From positions 5,601,501-5,665,500 of the forward strand of contig NZ_CP110973.1 of the NCBI RefSeq assembly GCF_026248825.1: a stretch of 64,000 nt of DNA, written 5' to 3'. The notes below the pieces were generated by a model, which was not told the origin of the DNA, ran no database searches, and worked only from the letters and a program-made list of their open reading frames with translations. Origin of the DNA: Larkinella insperata. Lineage in GTDB: Bacteria > Bacteroidota > Bacteroidia > Cytophagales > Spirosomataceae. The translations under genes and the position numbers were made by a program. Positions 1 through 6,925 of this stretch are shown here, one piece after another (the first letter of the stretch is position 1; each line of letters starts with the position of its first letter).

Positions 1-580
1 CGCCCCACGAGGCATCAATCAGGCCAATGGGCACGTTCAGGGTGTTTTGCAATTTCTTGCCAAAAAAGTAACCCACCGCGCTGAAGTGCTTCATGGTCAA
101 CGAATCGCAAACGACCCAGTTACCCCGCACGTCGACCTGGGGCGCTTCCGTGGCCCGTCTCGGCACTTTGAAGAACCGGATGTTCGGGTTGTTGGCCGTC
201 GGCGCTTCGGCCAGCGCGTCTTTTACGCCCCCGGCCGCCGTCATTTCCATGTTCGACTGCCCGGAACACAACCAAACTTCGCCGATCAGGATGTTGGTCA
301 ACTCCACCTTGTTATGGCCGTTGATCGTAATCGTATACGGCCCACCGGCCTGGGGCGTTTGCAAGCTCACTTTCCAGACAGCGTTGTCGGCGCAGGTGGT
401 GCTGACGGGGGCGCTGGCCCAACTGGCCGAGACGGTTATTTTTTCGGTTGGATCGGCCCAGCCCCAGAGCACCAACTCGGTCTGCTGCTGCAAAACCATG
501 TTGGAATTGAGCACAGAAGGCAGTGTGACATTGGCCAGCGCCGATACCGACCAGCAAAGCAGAAACAGGATTTTCTTCAT
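1..580 (-). CDS. Sialate O-acetylesterase (SASA family), partial, C-terminus outside window
   Basis: About 193 N-terminal residues are present; the rest lies beyond the left edge. Residues 1-17 look like a Sec signal peptide (MKKILFLLCWSVSALAN). A beta-sandwich-like stretch follows, and then the SGNH/SASA nucleophile block CSGQSNME with the likely catalytic Ser at residue 109. This motif is typical of sialate O-acetylesterases and related carbohydrate esterases that remove acetyl groups from sugars in the periplasm. The ATG at 578-580 is 45 nt downstream of the sulfatase stop on the same strand, so the two are probably co-transcribed and act on the same decorated glycan. The exact substrate (sialic acid or acetylated xylan-like sugars) cannot be told from the fragment. 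Confidence 0.85.
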   Translation of the reverse strand, partial: MKKILFLLCWSVSALANVTLPSVLNSNMVLQQQTELVLWGWADPTEKITVSASWASAPVSTTCADNAVWKVSLQTPQAGGPYTITINGHNKVELTNILIGEVWLCSGQSNMEMTAAGGVKDALAEAPTANNPNIRFFKVPRRATEAPQVDVRGNWVVCDSLTMKHFSAVGYFFGKKLQNTLNVPIGLIDASWG

Positions 581-625
581 AAAAAAACAGAGCGATTGCG
601 GAAAGCCAAAAATCGCAAATTTCGG

Positions 626-2035
626 CTACTTTTCCACAATGGCGTCCAGCAACGGCTCAACGGCGACCACGCCCGACCGGTGTTTTTCAAACTCTTTTTT
701 CAGGCCTTCGATCACATCCGGGTGCTTTTTACCCACCTCATACCGCTCGCCGGGGTCAACTTCCAGGTTGTAGAGCAACGGGGGATCGTGCGGCACGGGC
801 GCTTCGGGCGAATACGACGGATGCGTGGTGAAATGCGCCTTCCAGGGGCCTTTCCGAATGGCGTACAACCGGTCCGAATCGTAGTAATACACCACCTCGG
901 TTCCTTTGTCTTTTTTGCCCCTGAGCAAATCGGTGATGTCCTGGCCGTCCAGCGGGCGATCTTTCGGCAGCGGCACGTTCGCCAGGTTCAGGATCGTCGG
1001 CAGAATGTCCATCGAGGTGGCCACCGCCGTCGAAACCGTGTTGGCCTTCACGGTGCCCGGTCCCCAGAAAATGGCCGGAACGCGCATTCCCCCTTCGTAG
1101 GTCGAGCCTTTCGCTTCGTACAGCGGCCCCGCCGAACCACCAACTTCTTCCAGCCGGTTTTTCATCAACCACGGTCCGTTATCGCTCAGGAAAACGACTA
1201 GGGTATTTTTGTCCAGTTTCAGGTCTTTCAGCTTTTTCAGGATTTGCCCGACGCTCCAGTCCAGTTCTTCGACGACATCCCCGTACAAACCGCGTTTGCT
1301 TTTTCCTTTAAAATCAGCCGAAGCATACAGCGGCACGTGCGGAAACGGGCTGGCGTAGTACATAAAAAACGGCTTCGACCGGTTGGCCGTGATGAATTTC
1401 AGCACTTCGTCGGTGTAACGCTTGGTCAGTTGACGCTGATCCGGCTCGGTTTCAACCACTTTGTTATCCCGGTACAACGGCAGGGGCGGATTGGTGTTGG
1501 CCGGTACCGCCTGCGTGGAAGCGGCTCCCCCGAAAGAGCCTACCTTTCCCATGTCGTTGGAGTACGGCAGCCCGAAATACGAATCGAACCCGTACTGGAG
1601 CGGCAGGTATTCCGGTTTGGAACCCAGGTGCCATTTGCCAACCAACCCCGTCGCGTACCCCTTTGTTTTCAGGGCATTAGCGATGGTTACTTCACTGTGC
1701 GGCAGGCCGTTGGCCGAGTTGGGAAAGAACACCACACGTTTGCCAAAAATACCGTTCCGGATGGGCAGACGGCCCGTGAGCAAGGCCGCGCGGCTGGGCG
1801 TGCAGACGTTAGCCGCCACGTAAAACTGGGTAAACCGGGTGCCTTCCGCGGCCATCTGGTCGAGAAACGGCGTGCGGATGGTCGGGTGGCCGTAACTGCC
1901 CAGATCACCGTAGCCCAGATCATCGGCCAGAATCACAATAAAATTGGGTTGGCGAGACGACTGCGCCCCAGATTCATATAAAGTCGATAGAAATACTAGA
2001 AAAAATAAGAGCAGCGATTTCGGATGCGGGGTCAT
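626..2035 (-). CDS. Arylsulfatase family S1, secreted
   Basis: Encodes about 469 aa when started at the ATG at 2033-2035, which places a clean signal peptide (residues 1-24, ending near SGA) at the N-terminus; an upstream in-frame start adds 16 residues with no signal character. Family S1 marks are the metal-binding LADDLGYGD (residues 36-44) and the formylglycine consensus CTPSR, whose Cys78 would be matured to formylglycine. The enzyme hydrolyses sulfate esters, probably on a glycan in the periplasm. It sits 45 nt upstream of the SASA-type esterase, suggesting a two-gene operon for removing sulfate and acetyl groups. A separate short remnant of a sulfatase C-terminus occurs at 60536-60640. 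Confidence 0.92.
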   Translation of the reverse strand: MTPHPKSLLLFFLVFLSTLYESGAQSSRQPNFIVILADDLGYGDLGSYGHPTIRTPFLDQMAAEGTRFTQFYVAANVCTPSRAALLTGRLPIRNGIFGKRVVFFPNSANGLPHSEVTIANALKTKGYATGLVGKWHLGSKPEYLPLQYGFDSYFGLPYSNDMGKVGSFGGAASTQAVPANTNPPLPLYRDNKVVETEPDQRQLTKRYTDEVLKFITANRSKPFFMYYASPFPHVPLYASADFKGKSKRGLYGDVVEELDWSVGQILKKLKDLKLDKNTLVVFLSDNGPWLMKNRLEEVGGSAGPLYEAKGSTYEGGMRVPAIFWGPGTVKANTVSTAVATSMDILPTILNLANVPLPKDRPLDGQDITDLLRGKKDKGTEVVYYYDSDRLYAIRKGPWKAHFTTHPSYSPEAPVPHDPPLLYNLEVDPGERYEVGKKHPDVIEGLKKEFEKHRSGVVAVEPLLDAIVEK

Positions 2036-2133
2036 GAACAGGAACGTTTGGTTGGAAACTGCAAATAAACGGCTTTCCGGCAAATGACGCTATTTTTTTG
2101 TTACTTTAGCGCGATCCTAAAACCCGTTCTGTA

Positions 2134-3303
2134 ATGCGTCCTTCGTTTCTTTCCGCTTGTCTGTGGGCTCTGCTGCCCGTTGCCACTTTCGCCCAACCGA
2201 ATCCCGACCGGCCCGACCTTCGCCAGGGCAAATATTTCAGCGAACCCGACGGCGCCAAAGCCTTAGCGCAATGCGGAGAAGCCTATGCCGACCGGGCTTC
2301 GTGGGAAAAACGGGCGGCCCAGATCCGGCAGGGTATCCGCGACGGCATGAAGCTCCCGGCCAAACCGGCCTTCGCGCCCCTCAAACCGATCCGGCACAGC
2401 CTGCGGAAAATGGATGGCTATACCGTTGAAAACGTGGCGTTTGAAAGTCTGCCCGGTTTTTACGTCACCGGCAACCTGTATAAACCCGTTGGCATTTCCG
2501 GCAAAACCGCTGCGGTGCTGTGTCCGCACGGACACACCGCCAACCAGGACGCCCGGTTTGTGGAGCAGACCCAGCAGCGCTGCATCACGATGGCGCGCAT
2601 GGGGGCCGTGGTGTTTGTGTACGACATGCTCGGCTACGGCGATTCAAAGCAGTGCGACCATAAGATTCCGGAAGCGGCTAAGCTTCAGACGCTCAACAGC
2701 ATCCGGGCGCTCGATTTTCTGACGGGTTTGCCCGAAGTAGATCCGGCGCGGGTGGCGGTTTCGGGCGAATCCGGTGGGGGGACGCAGACCTTTCTGCTGA
2801 CGGCCCTGGATTCGCGGGTGAAAGTCTCGGTGCCGGTGGTGATGGTCTCGGCGCACTTTTTCGGCGGCTGCGTGTGCGAGAGCGGGATGCCCATTCACAA
2901 ACGCCCGACGCACGAAACCAATAACGTCGAAATTGCGGCCCTGGCGGCTCCCCGACCCATGATTATGATTTCGGACGGGGGCGACTGGACCCTCAACACG
3001 CCGAATGTGGAGTATCCCCACATCCGGCGTATCTACGAGTTTTACGGCGCGCAGGACCGGCTCGAAAACGTGCACCTTGCCAACGAAAAACACGATTACG
3101 GCCCCTCGAAACGGGCGGCTGCGTACCGGTTTCTGGCCAAACACCTGAAGCTTGATTTGAACCGGGTTCAGAAAAACGGTCAGATTGACGAAAGTCCGAA
3201 CGTTCTGCTGAAACCAACGGATTTGCAGGTCTTCAACGAAGCGCATCCGCGCCCGGCCAATGCCGTCGTGGGCGACGAAGCCGTGATGGCCTTATTGAAG
3301 TGA
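2134..3303 (+). CDS. Exported alpha/beta hydrolase, acetylxylan-esterase-like
   Basis: 389 aa with a Sec signal peptide (residues 1-20, cleavage after TFA). The hydrolase core shows PHGH (131-134, oxyanion region), the nucleophile elbow GESGGG with Ser213, and a late His in NEKHDYG (His320); an Asp near 281-284 may complete the triad. This pattern fits the acetylxylan esterase/dienelactone hydrolase-like group of secreted Bacteroidota esterases. Substrate is inferred only from family and from the glycan-active sulfatase and esterase divergently encoded next door. Its 3' end overlaps the convergent aldo/keto reductase by 12 nt. A TACTTTAG sequence at 2102-2109 resembles the -7 box of Bacteroidota promoters. 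Confidence 0.8.
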   Translation: MRPSFLSACLWALLPVATFAQPNPDRPDLRQGKYFSEPDGAKALAQCGEAYADRASWEKRAAQIRQGIRDGMKLPAKPAFAPLKPIRHSLRKMDGYTVENVAFESLPGFYVTGNLYKPVGISGKTAAVLCPHGHTANQDARFVEQTQQRCITMARMGAVVFVYDMLGYGDSKQCDHKIPEAAKLQTLNSIRALDFLTGLPEVDPARVAVSGESGGGTQTFLLTALDSRVKVSVPVVMVSAHFFGGCVCESGMPIHKRPTHETNNVEIAALAAPRPMIMISDGGDWTLNTPNVEYPHIRRIYEFYGAQDRLENVHLANEKHDYGPSKRAAAYRFLAKHLKLDLNRVQKNGQIDESPNVLLKPTDLQVFNEAHPRPANAVVGDEAVMALLK

Positions 3304-4254
3304 TTCGGCGACACTGGCCGAATTCAGCGTATTTAGATCCGAATCGTCCAGCGTCAATTCCGTGGCGTTGATCAGGTCCTGCAACTGTTCGGGGCGGGTG
3401 GCGCTGGCAATCGGTGCGGTGATGGTTGGCTGCGCCATCAGCCAGGCAATGGCGATCTGGGTCGGGTTGGCGTTGTGCCGTTTGGCCACTTCGTCCAACG
3501 CATCCAGAATGGCAAAACCCCGGTCGTTCAGGTATTTTTTCATGCCCTGCCCGCGCTGACTTTTTGCAAAATCAGCCTCCGAACGGTATTTGCCGCTCAG
3601 AAAACCGCTGGCCAACGAGAAATACGGCAATACGCCCAGGCCGTTCTCGCGGGCAATCGCTTCGTATTCCTGCTCGTATCCAGCGCGGTCGTAAAGATTG
3701 TATTCAGGTTGCAAACTTTCGTAGCGCGGAAAACCGTTTTGCTGACTGATTTCCAGCGACTGGACAATCCGGCCGCCGGCCAGGTTGGATGCTCCGATGG
3801 CCCGCACTTTTCCTTCCCTAACCAGTTCGGCGTAAGTCGCCAGCGTTTCCTCGATGGGCGTGTCCAGGTCGTCGTAGTGCGACTGGTACAGGTCGATGTA
3901 ATCCGTCTGCAACCGGCGCAGCGAGTCCTCCACCGACTTGCGGATGTGGGCGCTGGAAAGGTCTTTTTTGCCCGAGCCCATGTCCGAACCCACTTTCGTG
4001 GCAATCACCAGTTGATCCCGGTTTCCGCGCTGTTTCAGCCAGTTGCCGATGATGGTTTCTGACTCCCCGCCCTCGTTGCCCGGCACCCAGCGGGAATACG
4101 AATCCGCCGTATCGATGAGGTTAAATCCGGCGTCCACGAAGGCATCCAGCAGCCGAAACGAAGTGGGTTCGTCGGTGGTCCAGCCGAATACGTTGCCGCC
4201 AAAGGCGAGCGGGGCCACTTGCAGGCCCGAATTTCCAATCTGACGTTTATTCAT
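3292..4254 (-). CDS. Aldo/keto reductase
   Basis: About 320 aa from the ATG at 4252-4254 (an upstream in-frame start adds nine residues before MNKRQIGNSG, the usual family beginning). The TIM-barrel NAD(P)H-dependent reductase is recognised by LIDTADSY (catalytic Asp and Tyr), ATKVGS (Lys) and the YQSHYDD strand (His). It resembles YajO/Tas-like bacterial aldo/keto reductases that reduce aldehydes or ketones in the cytoplasm; the actual substrate is unknown. It has no signal peptide. The gene converges with the exported esterase (12-nt overlap) and is divergent from the flavoprotein, with a roughly 330-bp AT-rich region between. Confidence 0.93.
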   Translation of the reverse strand: MNKRQIGNSGLQVAPLAFGGNVFGWTTDEPTSFRLLDAFVDAGFNLIDTADSYSRWVPGNEGGESETIIGNWLKQRGNRDQLVIATKVGSDMGSGKKDLSSAHIRKSVEDSLRRLQTDYIDLYQSHYDDLDTPIEETLATYAELVREGKVRAIGASNLAGGRIVQSLEISQQNGFPRYESLQPEYNLYDRAGYEQEYEAIARENGLGVLPYFSLASGFLSGKYRSEADFAKSQRGQGMKKYLNDRGFAILDALDEVAKRHNANPTQIAIAWLMAQPTITAPIASATRPEQLQDLINATELTLDDSDLNTLNSASVAESLQ

Positions 4255-4585
4255 GATTTTTGGGGTTGTATTATCTACCATGCAGACCGCAATGACTGCA
4301 CCTTACTAACTAACCCCGTTCAACGGCTGAAAGTTGATTTGAATTGAGGCTCTGACTTCATTTTCGTAAATCACCAAGCAGTACAAGGATTGGCAAATTG
4401 TCATTATTAAAAAACTAGTAGGATATATTTTATAAGATCACCACAGAATATTTTGTCTTATAAAAAACTCTGCTAGATTTATTCCGGCCGCTTACCGTTT
4501 CATTTCGATTGTCTTTTCAGGCAATCGTTCAACCACCACCTAACCAATTTCTCCCAACCCGGATGTAACGGTCCGGTACACGACT
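4255..4585. other. AT-rich divergent intergenic region with a 10-bp inverted repeat
   Basis: This 331-bp gap lies between the divergent aldo/keto reductase and flavoprotein genes. It is clearly richer in A and T than the flanks and has no credible coding frame. It holds TTTTATAAGA at 4428-4437 and its exact reverse complement TCTTATAAAA at 4456-4465, 18 bp apart. This may be an operator or a weak hairpin. No clear -33/-7 promoter pair was found. Confidence 0.5.
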
Positions 4586-5719
4586 ATGAATCGTCGACAT
4601 TTTCTGCAAACGGCGGGCGCCGGTTCGCTGGCCCTTGCCTCCGGCCTGACGTCCTGCGCTCCCCGCTACCGCAACATCGCCGGGCACCCCATGCACCGCG
4701 TTCCCAAACTGAAGCTCTCGCTGGACCGGATCGTGAAAGAAACCGTCGGGCTGCGGCCTTTCCGGGCGTCGGGGCCGCGGATTGCCAAGGAAGCCCTGGG
4801 CAACAAAACCATTGTGCACAATTACGGCCACGGCGGCAGCGGCTGGTCGTTGTCGTGGGGAACCGGCAACCTGGCCCGCGAACTGGTCATGACCACGGGC
4901 GAAAAGAAAGTGGCCGTGCTGGGTTCCGGCACGGTTGGACTGGCGACGGCCCGGCTGCTTCAGGAAAAAGGCTGCGAAGTAACCATCTACACGAAAGACC
5001 TCCCCCCGAATGTTACCAGCAATCTGGCGACGGGCACCTGGTCTCCGGCTTCGCGCGTCTGTGACCCCAAGGTAGCCACGCCGGAGTTTCAGGCGGTGTG
5101 GGAGGCTGCCACCCGGTTTTCGTTCCGGCGGTTTCAGTTTATGCTCGGGCTTGACGACATTGCCGCCTGGGTGGACGAGTACAACGTTTTTCCGGCCAAA
5201 CCCATCAACCCCTCAAACCCGGCCCTGGGCGGGGAAGTCTATCACCTCGACGGTTTGGTTCCCAAATCACAGGAAATCAACCGGCGAGACCATTCATTTG
5301 GGGCTGATTTCGTCACCTGGCGCTCCAACATGATGTTTAACATTCCGAGTTACCTGCACCACCAGATGAGCACGTTCATCATGCTGGGCGGCAAACTTCA
5401 GGTTCACGAAATCAAACGGCTGGAAGACATCGACGCCCTGCCCGAACGGTGTGTCGTCAACTGCATGGGGCTAGGCGCGAAGGAAATCTTCAACGATGCC
5501 GAGCTGACGCCGGTTTCGGGCCAACTGGCCTGCCTGATTCCGCAGTCGGAAGTAACCTACAAACTCATCACGAAAGGAGCTAACATTATTGCGCGCAAAG
5601 ACGGTATTTACCTGGGCGGCAACGGGCTGGTTGGCAACTGGGATACCACACCCAAACGGGAATATACCCAGGAGTGGGTCGATATTATCCAGCAGGTTAT
5701 GCAGGAAATGCGCAGTTAA
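4586..5719 (+). CDS. Exported D-amino-acid-oxidase-like flavoprotein, apparently circularly permuted
   Basis: 377 aa. Residues 1-26 form a twin-arginine lipoprotein signal (MNRRHF at the start, LTSC lipobox, Cys24). In ordinary D-amino acid oxidases the FAD motif GxGxxG is N-terminal, while GLRPxR and HNYGHGG(x)G(x)TxxWG lie at the C-terminus. Here GLRPFR (55-60) and HNYGHGGSGWSLSWG (78-92) come first, then VLGSGTVGLA (111-120, FAD) and SNLATGTWSP (145-154); the chain ends with DGIYLGGNG and GNWDTTP (339-356), normally just upstream of GLRPxR. Arg60 matches the substrate-carboxylate Arg of DAAO. Predicted reaction: oxidation of D-amino acids to imino acids with FAD, outside the cytoplasm. The exported RidA gene follows 49 nt downstream. 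Family assignment is firm; the permutation is read from motif order; substrate is inferred. Confidence 0.82.
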   Translation: MNRRHFLQTAGAGSLALASGLTSCAPRYRNIAGHPMHRVPKLKLSLDRIVKETVGLRPFRASGPRIAKEALGNKTIVHNYGHGGSGWSLSWGTGNLARELVMTTGEKKVAVLGSGTVGLATARLLQEKGCEVTIYTKDLPPNVTSNLATGTWSPASRVCDPKVATPEFQAVWEAATRFSFRRFQFMLGLDDIAAWVDEYNVFPAKPINPSNPALGGEVYHLDGLVPKSQEINRRDHSFGADFVTWRSNMMFNIPSYLHHQMSTFIMLGGKLQVHEIKRLEDIDALPERCVVNCMGLGAKEIFNDAELTPVSGQLACLIPQSEVTYKLITKGANIIARKDGIYLGGNGLVGNWDTTPKREYTQEWVDIIQQVMQEMRS

Positions 5720-5768
5720 TGCCTACATTCAGGCTCAAACCATTACCTACCCCAAACCAGATTTCTTT

Positions 5769-6290
5769 GTGAGAAAATTCGGTACACTTTTCATCATCGG
5801 TTTTTCCCTGTACGCCAGCACGGCTTTCGGTCAGTCGGTGGAAGCCAACTTGAAAGAACAGGGCATTACGCTGGACAAACCCACGGCTTCCCTGGCTAAT
5901 TACGTAAAAGCCGTTCGGACGGGCAACCTCGTTTTTCTGTCGGGCCACGTCTCCAACCGCGCCGACGGCTCGGGCATCAAAGGCAAGCTCGGCAAGGAGC
6001 TGACCATCGAACAGGGCTACGAAGCCGCCAAACTCTCGGCCATCGGCCTGCTCTCTTCGCTGAAGGCCGAAATCGGTAATCTGGACAAGGTAAAGCGCGT
6101 GGTCAAGGTGCTCGGCATGGTCAACTCCGCACCCGAGTTTGCAGATCACCCGAAAGTGGTCAATGGCTGCTCCGACCTGCTGGTCAAGGTGTTTGGCGAC
6201 AAAGGCAAGCACGCCCGCTCGGCGGTGGGCGTTGCCGCCCTCCCCTCCGACTACGCCGTTGAGGTGGAAATGATCGTCGAAGTCGAATAG
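5769..6290 (+). CDS. Exported RidA/YjgF/UK114 family protein (imine deaminase type)
   Basis: Begins at a GTG at 5769, giving 173 aa with a Sec signal peptide (residues 1-22, VRKFGTLFIIG...AFGQ). No ATG precedes the signal, and an earlier start in the same frame would run back inside the flavoprotein gene. The RidA fold is recognised by NLVFLSGH (53-60) and the C-terminal HARSAVGVAALP...VEVE block. Arg150, the carboxylate-binding residue, and a Glu near 167 are present. RidA proteins hydrolyse 2-imino/enamino acids to keto acids and ammonia. Most bacterial RidA are cytosolic, so a signal peptide is notable. Placed 49 nt after the exported DAAO-like protein, it probably processes the oxidase's imine product. 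A terminator follows at 6307. Confidence 0.85.
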   Translation: MRKFGTLFIIGFSLYASTAFGQSVEANLKEQGITLDKPTASLANYVKAVRTGNLVFLSGHVSNRADGSGIKGKLGKELTIEQGYEAAKLSAIGLLSSLKAEIGNLDKVKRVVKVLGMVNSAPEFADHPKVVNGCSDLLVKVFGDKGKHARSAVGVAALPSDYAVEVEMIVEVE

Positions 6291-6306
6291 AAAATCCAGT
6301 CAGGGA

Positions 6307-6349
6307 AACCCGCCAACGCGCCCAAAAAGGTGTTTGTTGACGGGTTTTT
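6307..6349 (+). terminator. Intrinsic terminator after ridA-like gene
   Basis: AACCCGCCAAC (6307-6317) pairs with GTTGACGGGTT (6336-6346) with a single G-U pair, and the 3' arm runs into TTTTT. It ends the flavoprotein-RidA transcript. Confidence 0.7.
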
Positions 6350-6465
6350 CATTGCAGCAAACTGGCCACAAATACCGTTCAATCAAAACAGATCAATATC
6401 GATCAATACCAATCATTTGATTTTTAATTTTGTCACTGATTTAAAACCGTGATAAAATTTACACC

Positions 6466-6825
6466 ATGAAGAAAATGATTTTGGTAGCGGGTCCGTACCG
6501 CTCCGGTACCAACGACGATCCCGAAAAAATTGCCGCCAATGTGCAGCAGATGGCTGACGTAGCCCTGCAACTCTTCGAACGGGGTTACCTGCCGATGCTG
6601 GGCGAATGGGTGGCCCTGCCCCTCCTTGAAACAGCCGGTTCGACGGGCCTCGGTGATCCGGTATTCAACCAGATTTTTCACCCCGTCGCCATTGATTTGC
6701 TGGCCCATTGTGATGCCGTGCTGCGGATCGGCGGACCGTCGCAGGGAGCGGACGAGATGGTGACGCAGGGCCGAACGCTGGGCAAAGCCGTCTTTACGGC
6801 CCTGGACGAAATCCGGTTTGCCTGA
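6466..6825 (+). CDS. DUF4406-like nucleoside 2-deoxyribosyltransferase-fold protein
   Basis: 119 aa, cytosolic. The start MKKMILVAGPYRSG gives the N-terminal VAGPYxSG loop typical of DUF4406 and nucleoside deoxyribosyltransferase-like Rossmann proteins, and GGPSQGADEM (residues about 90-99) matches the conserved Ser/Gly-rich ligand loop. The biochemical role of this small family is not established; a nucleotide or sugar-nucleotide ligand is only inferred from the fold. It stands alone: the RidA terminator lies before it and the GH36 gene follows after 100 nt with its own -7-like box. Confidence 0.65.
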   Translation: MKKMILVAGPYRSGTNDDPEKIAANVQQMADVALQLFERGYLPMLGEWVALPLLETAGSTGLGDPVFNQIFHPVAIDLLAHCDAVLRIGGPSQGADEMVTQGRTLGKAVFTALDEIRFA

Positions 6826-6893
6826 CCCGGCGCGGGCCAACGGTTTTTAGGCCGGGTTTCGGCTTGGCGAATCACAATAGCGCTATCTTTTCT

Positions 6894-6901
6894 TAGCTTT
6901 G
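6894..6901 (+). promoter_or_regulatory. Bacteroidota -7 box upstream of GH36 gene
   Basis: TAGCTTTG matches the TAnnTTTG -7 consensus. The GH36 ATG is 25 nt further on, giving a short leader. No -33 TTTG is found at the ideal 19-nt spacing, so this is a partial match. Confidence 0.4.
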
Positions 6902-6925
6902 TTGTCGTTAACCGAACCCGGCACT

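Noticed and set aside
47..1201. Long plus-strand frames across the left edge
   Set aside because: They run opposite the SASA-type esterase and the sulfatase, both of which have signal peptides and catalytic motifs on the minus strand.
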